This document shows positions 1 to 5,525 of a DNA stretch of 5,525 nt, one piece after another. The translations under genes were made by a program, and so were the position numbers. A model generated the notes under the pieces. The model did not search any database and was not told the DNA's origin. It saw only the letters and a program-made list of their open reading frames with translations. Position 1 is the stretch's first letter. Each line of letters opens with the position of its first letter. This DNA comes from Chloroflexota bacterium (GTDB lineage Bacteria > Chloroflexota > Dehalococcoidia > Lucifugimonadales > Lucifugimonadaceae): the NCBI GenBank assembly GCA_009837685.1, contig VXTA01000191.1:1-5525 (forward strand). The letters are read 5' to 3'.

Positions 1-1399
1 GCACTATACCCATAACGGCCATATGTGCCGTGCCGATTCTCGGTCTGAGCCAGACATCGGCGTAACGTGTCAACTCGGTCTCTCGCTGATCGATGACGAC
101 GATCTTGGCGCCACGCTTGGCGGCTCGTTTCACCGGCACCGCTAGCACGTTCTGGTCTTCAGTCGGATTTCCTGACACGACCATAACGGACTTGGCATCT
201 TCGATGTCCCATATCGACCGCTTGGTGTGTTCGATGTCCCAACGCTCTGCGATGTGCTTCGTCATATCGTCGATGAAGTTATGTGCGCTGTCCACGTTGT
301 TGGTCTTCAACACGGTCCGTGCGAATTTCTGGGCTATGAAGTTGTCTTCGTTGCTTCCGCGCGGTGAGGCGATGACTGCGATTTCGTCGGGGGAGTATTT
401 GGATAAAGCGGTAGCCGCGGCGGCCAATGCGTCTTCTGTCGTGGCGTTGGTGAGAATGCCGCCTTTTCTGAAGTACGGACGCTTCAGCCTAGACCGATGG
501 TTGGGGTAGTCGTAACCGAATTTGCCTTTGAAGCATGCCTGGCCGAGATTTGGAGCGCCGTTGACATCGCCGCGGAACCTGATCACTTTGTCGAATCGGT
601 TGACTTCCGCAATCATTTGGCAGCCAACGGCACAGTTGGTACAGGTAGTCGTTACTTGTCGGCTCGCCTTTTCCCACTTGTATTCGCGTTCCACCAACGC
701 CCCGGTGGGACAGACATCGATACATGCGCCGCAGAACTCACAACCCGACTCCATCAAAGAAGTGCCGTGCGAGGTTCCCACGAGCGACACGCCGGATCGA
801 GATGTTAGCGTCAATGCGGTATCGCCTCGCACTTCGTCGCACACGCGCACGCAACGAGCACAAACGATGCAGAGGTTGTAGTCGCGGTCGTAAAGGGGGT
901 CGTCGGCGTGTATTGGAAGGTCGCGGCGGTTGTAATTGAGGGGTGTCCGCAGGTCGAGTTCGACCGATCGGACGGTGTCCTTGAGTTCGCACCGCTCGTT
1001 CTTCGGGCAGATCGTACACCGGTCGGTGACATCTACGTGCCTCTGGCAGACGTCTTGCGGTCCACACAGCTCGATTCGGTGGCAAGTCAGACATCCATGG
1101 GGATGTTCCGACATCAACAGTTCGATGATTCCGCGTCGCAGTTCGCTTACCGACTCGTTTTTCGTCTCCACCACCATGTCCGGCATCGGTGTGGCGGTGC
1201 ATGACGCCAACGTCATCTTGCGACCGCCTGCCTCGGTATCGACTACGCAAGTGCGGCAAGCGCCGTACGGCTTCATGTTCGGAAAGTAGCAGAGATACGG
1301 GATGTAGATGCCGGCTTCCAGCGCTGCTTGAAGGATCGTTTGACCAGGAGCAGCCTCGACTTGCTGACCGTCGATTGTGAACTTGATAGGTTCAGGCAT
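1..1399 (-). CDS. NuoG/FdsA-like molybdopterin oxidoreductase alpha subunit (3' end beyond window), lacking the FDH catalytic Cys/Sec
   Basis: The frame is open from ATG at 1399 to the left edge, giving 466 residues without a stop; the C-terminal part lies outside. The domain order is that of soluble NAD-dependent formate dehydrogenase alpha subunits. Residues 1-75 are a plant-type [2Fe-2S] domain (C37, C48, C51, C67). Next comes a NuoG-type His/Cys [4Fe-4S] motif (H99, C103, C106, C112), then extra cysteines C118, C128, C131 and C137. A two-[4Fe-4S] ferredoxin domain follows (C177/180/183/187 and C220/223/226/230). The molybdopterin domain starts with C253-x2-C256-x3-C260 and C289-F-K291-G. 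By hand alignment with E. coli FdhF through the shared TNNVD motif (366-370), the Sec-His pair is replaced by I376-D377. The start lies 33 bp after the NuoF-like stop, with a weak GAGAG 5 bases upstream. It presumably exchanges electrons with the NuoF-like subunit in the cytoplasm (no signal or Tat motif). The substrate is unknown; a NuoG-like non-catalytic role is an alternative. Confidence 0.9.
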   Translation of the reverse strand, partial: MPEPIKFTIDGQQVEAAPGQTILQAALEAGIYIPYLCYFPNMKPYGACRTCVVDTEAGGRKMTLASCTATPMPDMVVETKNESVSELRRGIIELLMSEHPHGCLTCHRIELCGPQDVCQRHVDVTDRCTICPKNERCELKDTVRSVELDLRTPLNYNRRDLPIHADDPLYDRDYNLCIVCARCVRVCDEVRGDTALTLTSRSGVSLVGTSHGTSLMESGCEFCGACIDVCPTGALVEREYKWEKASRQVTTTCTNCAVGCQMIAEVNRFDKVIRFRGDVNGAPNLGQACFKGKFGYDYPNHRSRLKRPYFRKGGILTNATTEDALAAAATALSKYSPDEIAVIASPRGSNEDNFIAQKFARTVLKTNNVDSAHNFIDDMTKHIAERWDIEHTKRSIWDIEDAKSVMVVSGNPTEDQNVLAVPVKRAAKRGAKIVVIDQRETELTRYADVWLRPRIGTAHMAVMGIV

Positions 1400-1432
1400 G
1401 TTGTCTCTCGCCACCAGTCGTGTAAATCGATC

Positions 1433-3214
1433 TCATGGACGCGTGCGGCTCGGGAGGATCATCGAACCATCGCCAAATGGTCCGGACTTCTCCATCTCAC
1501 CGTTGAACCGTTTCTCGAACTCCTCGCCGAAGTAGGTTATCGCCGAAGATATCGGGTTGTAGCCGAGTTGGCCGTGTCCGCAGAGCGAACCGATCTTCAT
1601 ATTATTTCCAACCGTCTCCAACAACTGCATGTCACCTGGTTTGGCTTCGTTCTTGCACATTCTGTCAAGCACGTCCAGCATGTGAGTGTTACCCAATCTG
1701 CATGGGAAGCACTTGCCGCACGATTCGAACTGGTTGAAAGCCACGAGGTTACGTATCAGGTCAACGACATCGGTTGTTTCGTCGCCGACGATGATTCCGC
1801 CGGACCCGAGGATCGCGCCTGATTGGGCCATAGCGTCAAAATCGATCTCGGTGTCAAATGCTTCTTCACCCATCACGCCGCCGAGTGGGCCACCGGTCTG
1901 TAGAACCTTGATGCGTTCGGAACCATCAGCAACGCCGCCGCCGATGTCGTCCAAGACCTGACGAATGGTTACTCCCATCTCTACTTCATACATTCCTGGA
2001 CGCTTGATGTGGCCGGTAAGGCACACCAACGCGGTTCCGGATGACGATTCGGTGCCTACCTTTTTGAATTCATCCCCACTGGTCGCCACGATGCTTGGCA
2101 CATAGGCGATTGTCTTGACGTTGTTGATGTTGGTCGGTTTCTGGAAAAGTCCAGCCTGTGCGGGGAATGGTGGCTTGTATCTTGGCGTCGAGCGTTTTCC
2201 TTCGATCGCCTCTATCATCGCAGTCTCTTCACCAGCGACGTATGAGTCCCCGGTCAACGAAACTTCCATTTCGAACGAGAAATCGGAGCCGAGGATGTTC
2301 TCCCCAAGGATGCCGTTTTGGTATGCCTCATCGATCGCGCGACGCGTTGCCTCGATGGGGATGTCGTGTCCCTGTCGGATAAACACCACGCCGTGAGTAG
2401 AGTTGGTCGCGTAGCCGTTGAGTATCAATCCCTCGATCAATCGGTGCGGATCGCTCTCAAGAATGCCCTTGTCGTTAAACGCGCCCGGGTCCCCCTCTTC
2501 GCAGTTGCAGAGCACATACTTCACAAGTGCATTGCTAGGGGCGAGAAAAGACCACTTCAGGCCGGTCGGGAATGCTGCTCCTCCGCGCCCTCGCAGGCCA
2601 GATGTCTTGACCTCTTCCAAAACTTCGTCCGGGGTCATTGACAGCACCGCTTTGTTCAGGGCTGAGTATCCATCTTGAGCGATGTACTGGAAGATATCGT
2701 GCGGATCGATGTTCCCGAAATTTTCGGTGAGTATCTTTTTCTGGAGCTGATTAGGTGGCAACTGATCCCAGTCGGACAAATGCGATGTGTAATCATCTAC
2801 GTGTCCAGAGTATGCGTACGCGGAAGCGTGTAGGGGATGCTGATCGCGCCCATCAATGTAGTGGGACATTATGTCCGGCACCATTTCGGGTGTCACATTT
2901 GCGTGGAACACGCGATTTGCGCGGGGAACGATGATGTCGACGAGCGGTTCAAGGTACATCAACCCGTGTGCTCCGACCATGGACAGATTGATCTGGTCGG
3001 TGCCCTCTGGTCCATAAGGTTTTAGGGCATCGAAAACGGCTTGTGCTCCAGCGGCTTGACCTGATGCTCCAAATCCGACCCGCACCCAGGGTTTGTCACC
3101 CTCTGTCAGATCATCCCATCGTTGACGTGCACGAGCGCGCAGCAATGCGTACTGCGTCTGCTGACTCATCGCCACTGCGTAGGTGTCCACAGGTGCTTCA
3201 GTGCGCGATACCAT
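1433..3214 (-). CDS. NuoF/FdsB-like FMN- and NAD(H)-binding subunit with cysteine-free thioredoxin-like N-terminal domain
   Basis: A complete 593-residue protein. Residues about 41-120 look like the thioredoxin-like ferredoxin domain fused to NuoF in FdsB, HoxF and HydB proteins, but the usual ligand positions are non-cysteine (around G49-S51 and A82/M86). Residues about 150-205 are the helical lead-in. The FMN/NAD core includes the glycine-rich loop GLRGRGGAAFPTG (206-218), the nucleotide-binding EEGDPGAF region (239-246) and the GEE segment (328-330). An SLBB-like region covers about 395-450. The C-terminal [4Fe-4S] site is C499-x2-C502-x2-C505 plus C545. There is no C-terminal two-cluster ferredoxin domain, unlike HydB/HndC of bifurcating hydrogenases. 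The ATG at 3214 overlaps the upstream gene by 17 bp and has AGGA 8 bases upstream; the internal ATG at 3169 has no clear RBS. Known role of the family: hydride transfer between NAD(H) and FMN, then single-electron transfer to Fe-S clusters. The gene order suggests a partner of the downstream molybdopterin subunit, not of membrane complex I. Confidence 0.94.
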   Translation of the reverse strand: MVSRTEAPVDTYAVAMSQQTQYALLRARARQRWDDLTEGDKPWVRVGFGASGQAAGAQAVFDALKPYGPEGTDQINLSMVGAHGLMYLEPLVDIIVPRANRVFHANVTPEMVPDIMSHYIDGRDQHPLHASAYAYSGHVDDYTSHLSDWDQLPPNQLQKKILTENFGNIDPHDIFQYIAQDGYSALNKAVLSMTPDEVLEEVKTSGLRGRGGAAFPTGLKWSFLAPSNALVKYVLCNCEEGDPGAFNDKGILESDPHRLIEGLILNGYATNSTHGVVFIRQGHDIPIEATRRAIDEAYQNGILGENILGSDFSFEMEVSLTGDSYVAGEETAMIEAIEGKRSTPRYKPPFPAQAGLFQKPTNINNVKTIAYVPSIVATSGDEFKKVGTESSSGTALVCLTGHIKRPGMYEVEMGVTIRQVLDDIGGGVADGSERIKVLQTGGPLGGVMGEEAFDTEIDFDAMAQSGAILGSGGIIVGDETTDVVDLIRNLVAFNQFESCGKCFPCRLGNTHMLDVLDRMCKNEAKPGDMQLLETVGNNMKIGSLCGHGQLGYNPISSAITYFGEEFEKRFNGEMEKSGPFGDGSMILPSRTRP

Positions 3215-3722
3215 TCTCTAGTTCCTGTTGAAGGTCAGATATGTATTGGCGGGCTGAATCTGGGTTAGCGCGCCCTTTCAGGACGTGGTCGCGTGCGATG
3301 ACGGGCGCCTGAGCGCACGCCCCGAGACAGGTACTGTAGCGCAACGTGATTTTGCCATCGGCGCTGGTTTCTTCGGAGTCCACACCCAACTCGTCCTGCA
3401 CGGCATCCAACACTTTCTGCGCTCCCATGAGGTGGCAGGTCGGTCCCCAGCAAACATCGACCGTAGTCATGCCCGGCGGGGTAAACCGGAAGTTGGTATA
3501 GAAAGATGCGACGCTCCAAACGTCGTTTATGGTGGCGTTGCAAAAGATCGCGGTCTCTTCGATCGCTTCATCGGGGATATAGTGCAGATCGTCTTGGACC
3601 GCGAGAAGCGAAGAAAGTACGGTGATGCTCGGCACCCTCTCCTTGTCGGTGCGCTGGGATTCGAGTGCTCCACGGATTCGCTCGCGCAACTCCGGTCGGC
3701 TCTGTTGCTGACTTGTCGTCAA
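3198..3722 (-). CDS. NuoE/FdsG-like thioredoxin-fold [2Fe-2S] subunit, TTG start
   Basis: A complete 174-residue protein of usual NuoE/FdsG length. The N-terminal part (about 10-80) is the helical segment of the family, including the stretch with the IPDEAIEETA and SVASFYTNF motifs. The C-terminal thioredoxin-like domain carries the four ligands C91-x4-C96 and C132-x3-C136 for one [2Fe-2S] cluster. In the family this cluster sits beside the FMN of the NuoF-like partner; it is subunit E in complex I, gamma in FdsABG, and HydC/HndA in hydrogenases. The reading frame begins with TTG, supported by GGAG 5 bases upstream; the first internal Met (M85) would cut into the cluster domain. Its end overlaps the start of the NuoF-like gene by 17 bp, which suggests translational coupling and equal production. 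It is likely the first gene of the three-subunit unit, after a 125-bp gap. Confidence 0.95.
   Translation of the reverse strand: MTTSQQQSRPELRERIRGALESQRTDKERVPSITVLSSLLAVQDDLHYIPDEAIEETAIFCNATINDVWSVASFYTNFRFTPPGMTTVDVCWGPTCHLMGAQKVLDAVQDELGVDSEETSADGKITLRYSTCLGACAQAPVIARDHVLKGRANPDSARQYISDLQQELENGIAH
3223..3226 (-). promoter_or_regulatory. Ribosome-binding site of the NuoF-like gene, inside the end of the NuoE-like gene
   Basis: AGGA on the minus strand lies 8 bases before ATG at 3214, within the last codons of the upstream gene. It favours the overlapping start over the internal ATG at 3169, which has no purine-rich site before it. Confidence 0.5.
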
Positions 3723-3726
3723 TCTA

Positions 3727-3731
3727 TCTCC
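3727..3731 (-). promoter_or_regulatory. Ribosome-binding site deciding the TTG start of the NuoE-like gene
   Basis: On the minus strand GGAGA runs from 3731 to 3727, leaving a 5-base gap after GGAG (4 after GGAGA) before TTG at 3722-3720. The site matches the anti-Shine-Dalgarno core and makes the TTG codon the best start; no ATG in frame lies before the conserved domain. Confidence 0.6.
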
Positions 3732-3769
3732 AGCGTAGTCGAGAGACTCAGTTCGAGTATGCGGCGCGT

Positions 3770-3812
3770 TGCTCTGCTCACATATCCGCCTAGATGGAAT
3801 CGTAACAGAGCA
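3770..3812. promoter_or_regulatory. Inverted repeat in the gap before the NuoE-like gene (possible operator)
   Basis: Within the 125-bp gap 3723-3847, TGCTCTG (3770-3776) is repeated in perfect inversion as CAGAGCA (3806-3812), separated by 29 bases. There is no T-run after it on the minus strand, so it does not look like an intrinsic terminator for the SDR gene. The loop contains only poor promoter-like hexamers, for example TTACGA (3805-3800) and TATGTG (3784-3779) 15 bases apart on the minus strand. It may be a regulator site or chance; a 7-bp pair in a gap of this size is modest evidence. Confidence 0.22.
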
Positions 3813-3847
3813 TCATTATTCGGCGCGCAGAATTGCCCCGTGTGGCT

Positions 3848-4627
3848 TCATCGGCCGGAACCTTCGTTTTCTGCCGCGACCATGTCGCGCGACGTGTCGC
3901 GACGCAGGGTAGGCATCATCACGACCTGTTCGACGATTGTTCGTTGCGGCATCGCCGCGCAGAGGAATATCGCCTGCGCAATGTCCTCAGCCTGCATCAT
4001 TGTCGAACGATCATCTGCATCTGGTGGGCGCGGACGATTTTCCAAAATCGGGGTGTCGACTTCCCCGGGCATGATGGCACAAGCGCGGACTCCGAACTTC
4101 GCGAGTTCGGTGTTCATGCCGCGGATCATATTCAGGGATGCTGCTTTCGCCGCACTATATGGTGCTCCACCTAGGAGACCTGGATTCAATGCCGCCATCG
4201 ACGACACTGTGATCACGGTGCCGGTGCCTCGGTCGATCATGTTTGCCAATACCGATTGCGTCAGCCGGTAAACGCCTTCGACATTCACCTTGAACACTGA
4301 ATCCCACTCCTCGGGGCCCACATATCGCAGCGATCTTACACGGCTGCTATGCCCGGCGTTGTTGACTAGGATGTCGACTTTCCCGAAACGTTCCAAGCTC
4401 CACTTTCCCAAATCCGCCGCGGCGTCACCGTTTTCGAGGTCCGTAGGTCTGACCTCGACCTCCACCCCGTGTTCCCGCGCTAGTTCTGCGACCTCATCGA
4501 GGGGCGCTTGGCGTCTACCGGAAAGCACCAGATCCGAGCCAGCTTCGGCGAACATGACTGCGGCGACCTTGCCGATGCCGGTGCCTGCGCCGGTGATTAT
4601 AGATACCTTGCCGTCCATGACGCCCAT
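3848..4627 (-). CDS. Classical short-chain dehydrogenase/reductase (SDR), NAD(P)-dependent
   Basis: A complete 259-residue protein, normal for single-domain classical SDRs. The Rossmann cofactor motif TGAGTGIG spans residues 12-19. S36-G-R-R39 after the second strand would fit NADP(H), a guess from basic residues. An aspartate in the adenine-binding position is at D63, and NNAG lies at 89-92. The catalytic set is N115, S142/S143, Y157 and K161 (YSAAK), and the P187-G188 motif after strand six is present. The family oxidises or reduces alcohol/carbonyl groups on small molecules, so the substrate cannot be read from sequence. ATG at 4627 is chosen because AGGAG lies 9 bases upstream; the second Met (residue 4) would be 18 away. 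The residues after about 228 form a charged tail rather than a membrane segment. It follows the FAD oxidoreductase on the same strand after 94 bp and precedes the NuoE-like gene by 125 bp. Confidence 0.95.
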   Translation of the reverse strand: MGVMDGKVSIITGAGTGIGKVAAVMFAEAGSDLVLSGRRQAPLDEVAELAREHGVEVEVRPTDLENGDAAADLGKWSLERFGKVDILVNNAGHSSRVRSLRYVGPEEWDSVFKVNVEGVYRLTQSVLANMIDRGTGTVITVSSMAALNPGLLGGAPYSAAKAASLNMIRGMNTELAKFGVRACAIMPGEVDTPILENRPRPPDADDRSTMMQAEDIAQAIFLCAAMPQRTIVEQVVMMPTLRRDTSRDMVAAENEGSGR

Positions 4628-4636
4628 GCGTTTAGT

Positions 4637-4641
4637 CTCCT
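4637..4641 (-). promoter_or_regulatory. Ribosome-binding site of the SDR gene
   Basis: AGGAG on the minus strand, 9 bases before the ATG at 4627. It supports this start over the ATG three codons further in. Confidence 0.6.
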
Positions 4642-4657
4642 GATTGGCTCAACTTTG

Positions 4658-4669
4658 GTTCAAGTTCAA
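4658..4669 (-). promoter_or_regulatory. Tandem TTGAAC hexamers in the leader of the SDR gene
   Basis: On the minus strand the hexamer TTGAAC occurs twice without a gap, and part of it joins a small dyad, AACTT (4651-4655) with AAGTT (4662-4666). A TATATG (4680-4675) upstream resembles a -10 box, but the closest -35-like hexamer, TTGGTA (4706-4701), is 20 bases away, which is too far for a good sigma-70 promoter. The 94-bp gap 4628-4721 shows no hairpin with a T-run. This could be a regulator site or a chance repeat. Confidence 0.15.
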
Positions 4670-4721
4670 ACACGCATATAGGTTAACTCAGAGCGTCCGC
4701 TACCAAGCCCACAGACTACTA

Positions 4722-5525
4722 TCAGTTAGATCGCCAATCCGACCATCCTTTGGCGGCGTCGGACAACATGATATTCGCCACCTCCCGGCCCATCCGGATC
4801 GAGTAGTTCGTGCCGCGATCTTCCGGGTAGATTTGTGTCGTGTTCGCCAAATAAATGCGCTCAAACGGCGTACGGTGCGACGGCTTCTTCGCACCGTACT
4901 CGGTGCCGATTATCGGCTGTGCAGCGCTAACCGCGTTGTAGTGCACTTCCTTCACCCAAGAGCGGTTGAAGTCGGGATTGAACTTGTGAAGGTGATTGAA
5001 ATAGAGGTCCGTCAACTCCTCGGGCGACAATCTGAACAGTTCATCCCGTCGGTGCAGATAGTTGGTGAGATATACGACATGGCGATCGTTGTACCACTCC
5101 TTGGGCAACATGTTGGTGTGCTCGATGATGCCTAGGAACGGCACATCATCCGAGGCGATGTTCATCCAGTAGTAGTCGGTGAGTTTCCGATCCATCTCAA
5201 GTATCACAACGACCGCAGCCAGATATTGAACATCATCCAAACGCGAGAGATATTCGGACGGAATCGAGTCCATAAGGCTCGGCATCGAGAATGATGGCAC
5301 CGTGGAAAGAACGCAGTCGAAGAGATCTGTTTGCTCTCGTCCTTCAGATACGGATTCAATCCCTACCTTGCCAGATTCGTTTCGCGGGACGATCTTTGTG
5401 ACGGGATTCTCGATTCGAATCTGGCCTCCTAGACCGCGTATCTCAGCTGCCAACGTATCGAAGACTACATCAAAGCTGCCGGTCGGATATCCGAGGACTT
5501 CTTTCGCCAACATCCCTTCGCGCGA
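4722..5525 (-). CDS. FAD-dependent oxidoreductase, amine-oxidase/protoporphyrinogen-oxidase-like, C-terminal part (5' end beyond window)
   Basis: The frame is open from the right edge to TGA at 4722, giving 267 visible residues. The Met encoded at 5513-5511 is probably internal, because the frame continues upstream and the N-terminal dinucleotide-binding GxGxxG motif is missing. Counting from that Met, the GYPTGSFDVVFDTLA stretch and the following GGQIRIENPVTKI (about 8-41) match the substrate/flavin domain of the FAD-linked amine-oxidase clan, where a strand feeds into the FAD site. DCVLSTVP (66-73) is the usual returning Rossmann strand. Near the C-terminus, the stretch from IYLANTTQIYPEDRGTN to REVANIML (220-250) is the conserved flavin-contact segment of these enzymes. 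The middle (about 95-190) resembles a subgroup of bacterial NAD(P)/FAD oxidoreductases of unknown substrate, often seen near sugar or lipid genes. It is probably cytoplasmic: the visible part has no clear membrane helix. The reaction cannot be assigned. Confidence 0.88.
   Translation of the reverse strand, partial: SREGMLAKEVLGYPTGSFDVVFDTLAAEIRGLGGQIRIENPVTKIVPRNESGKVGIESVSEGREQTDLFDCVLSTVPSFSMPSLMDSIPSEYLSRLDDVQYLAAVVVILEMDRKLTDYYWMNIASDDVPFLGIIEHTNMLPKEWYNDRHVVYLTNYLHRRDELFRLSPEELTDLYFNHLHKFNPDFNRSWVKEVHYNAVSAAQPIIGTEYGAKKPSHRTPFERIYLANTTQIYPEDRGTNYSIRMGREVANIMLSDAAKGWSDWRSN

Noticed and set aside
263..304. Selenocysteine at the active site
   Set aside because: The codons in the aligned stretch contain no in-frame TGA, and no interruption of the frame occurs anywhere in the visible 466 codons.
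93..509. Plus-strand open frame of 138 codons
   Set aside because: Antisense to the alpha-subunit molybdopterin domain, whose frame is uninterrupted here and carries family motifs.
738..1259. Minus-strand open frame of 173 codons
   Set aside because: It is a shifted frame inside the molybdopterin subunit gene. The true frame covers the same bases with intact Fe-S motifs, and the shifted product is an Arg-rich stretch typical of a shadow frame.
1..1399. Calling the alpha subunit a formate dehydrogenase outright
   Set aside because: Gene order and domain order fit, but the catalytic Cys/Sec-His pair is absent, so the substrate is left open.
1400..1432. Promoter between the NuoF-like and alpha-subunit genes
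   Set aside because: Only 33 bp with no recognisable -10/-35 pair; the two genes most likely share a transcript.
1328..1822. Plus-strand open frame of 164 codons
   Set aside because: Antisense to the end of the NuoF-like gene and the start of the alpha-subunit gene; it resembles no known family and has no supporting ribosome-binding site.
1433..3722. Membrane complex I operon (nuo)
   Set aside because: No membrane subunit genes (NuoA, H, J-N) or NuoB-D are visible. The FMN subunit has an N-terminal fusion typical of soluble complexes, and the FDH-type alpha subunit follows directly; still, the left flank is unseen.
3723..3847. Intrinsic terminator after the SDR gene
   Set aside because: The only inverted repeat has a 29-base loop and no T-run on the minus strand.
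3285..4271. Long plus-strand open frame of 328 codons
   Set aside because: It runs antisense across the NuoE-like gene, the 125-bp gap and most of the SDR gene. Its product is rich in Arg, Ser and Ala with no recognisable motif, while the opposite strand encodes two proteins with complete catalytic or ligand motifs.

Overview
The window is a tightly packed bacterial segment of moderate GC with five genes, all on the minus strand. Read in the direction of transcription (right to left) they are: the C-terminal part of an FAD-dependent amine-oxidase-fold oxidoreductase (cut by the right edge), a complete short-chain dehydrogenase/reductase (SDR), a complete NuoE/FdsG-like [2Fe-2S] subunit, a complete NuoF/FdsB-like FMN/NAD(H) subunit, and the N-terminal 466 residues of a NuoG/FdsA-like molybdopterin oxidoreductase (cut by the left edge). 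No RNA gene, mobile element, CRISPR array or convincing terminator is visible. The organism cannot be fixed from the sequence. The style of the proteins, especially the cysteine-rich segment of the alpha subunit, reminds me of uncultured Chloroflexota (Dehalococcoidia/SAR202-like) genomes, but that is an impression and not evidence.

The left 3.7 kb is the core of the window. The gene order small [2Fe-2S] subunit, FMN subunit, molybdopterin subunit is that of soluble NAD-dependent formate dehydrogenases (fdsG-fdsB-fdsA). The spacing is operon-like: the first two genes overlap by 17 bp, and 33 bp separate the second and third. Together they predict a soluble complex that passes electrons between NAD(H), FMN, a chain of Fe-S clusters and a molybdopterin active site.

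The alpha subunit is not a normal formate dehydrogenase. It keeps every Fe-S motif, including the cluster next to the Mo/W cofactor and its following lysine. At the place where formate dehydrogenases carry the catalytic Cys/Sec-His pair it has Ile-Asp (residues 376-377), with no Cys, no in-frame TGA and no His-x-Pro. It also has a second C-x2-C-x5-C cysteine set directly after the His/Cys cluster motif, which could bind an additional cluster. The FMN subunit has a thioredoxin-like N-terminal domain with no cysteines and lacks the C-terminal ferredoxin domain of electron-bifurcating relatives. The best reading is an FDH-architecture NAD-linked complex with an unknown substrate, or a purely electron-transferring module.

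The right 1.8 kb holds two redox enzymes. The SDR has a complete classical catalytic set and a good ribosome-binding site. The FAD protein shows the C-terminal flavin-binding region of the amine-oxidase/protoporphyrinogen-oxidase-like family. They are separated from each other by 94 bp and from the three-gene unit by 125 bp, so a functional link to the complex is possible but unproven.
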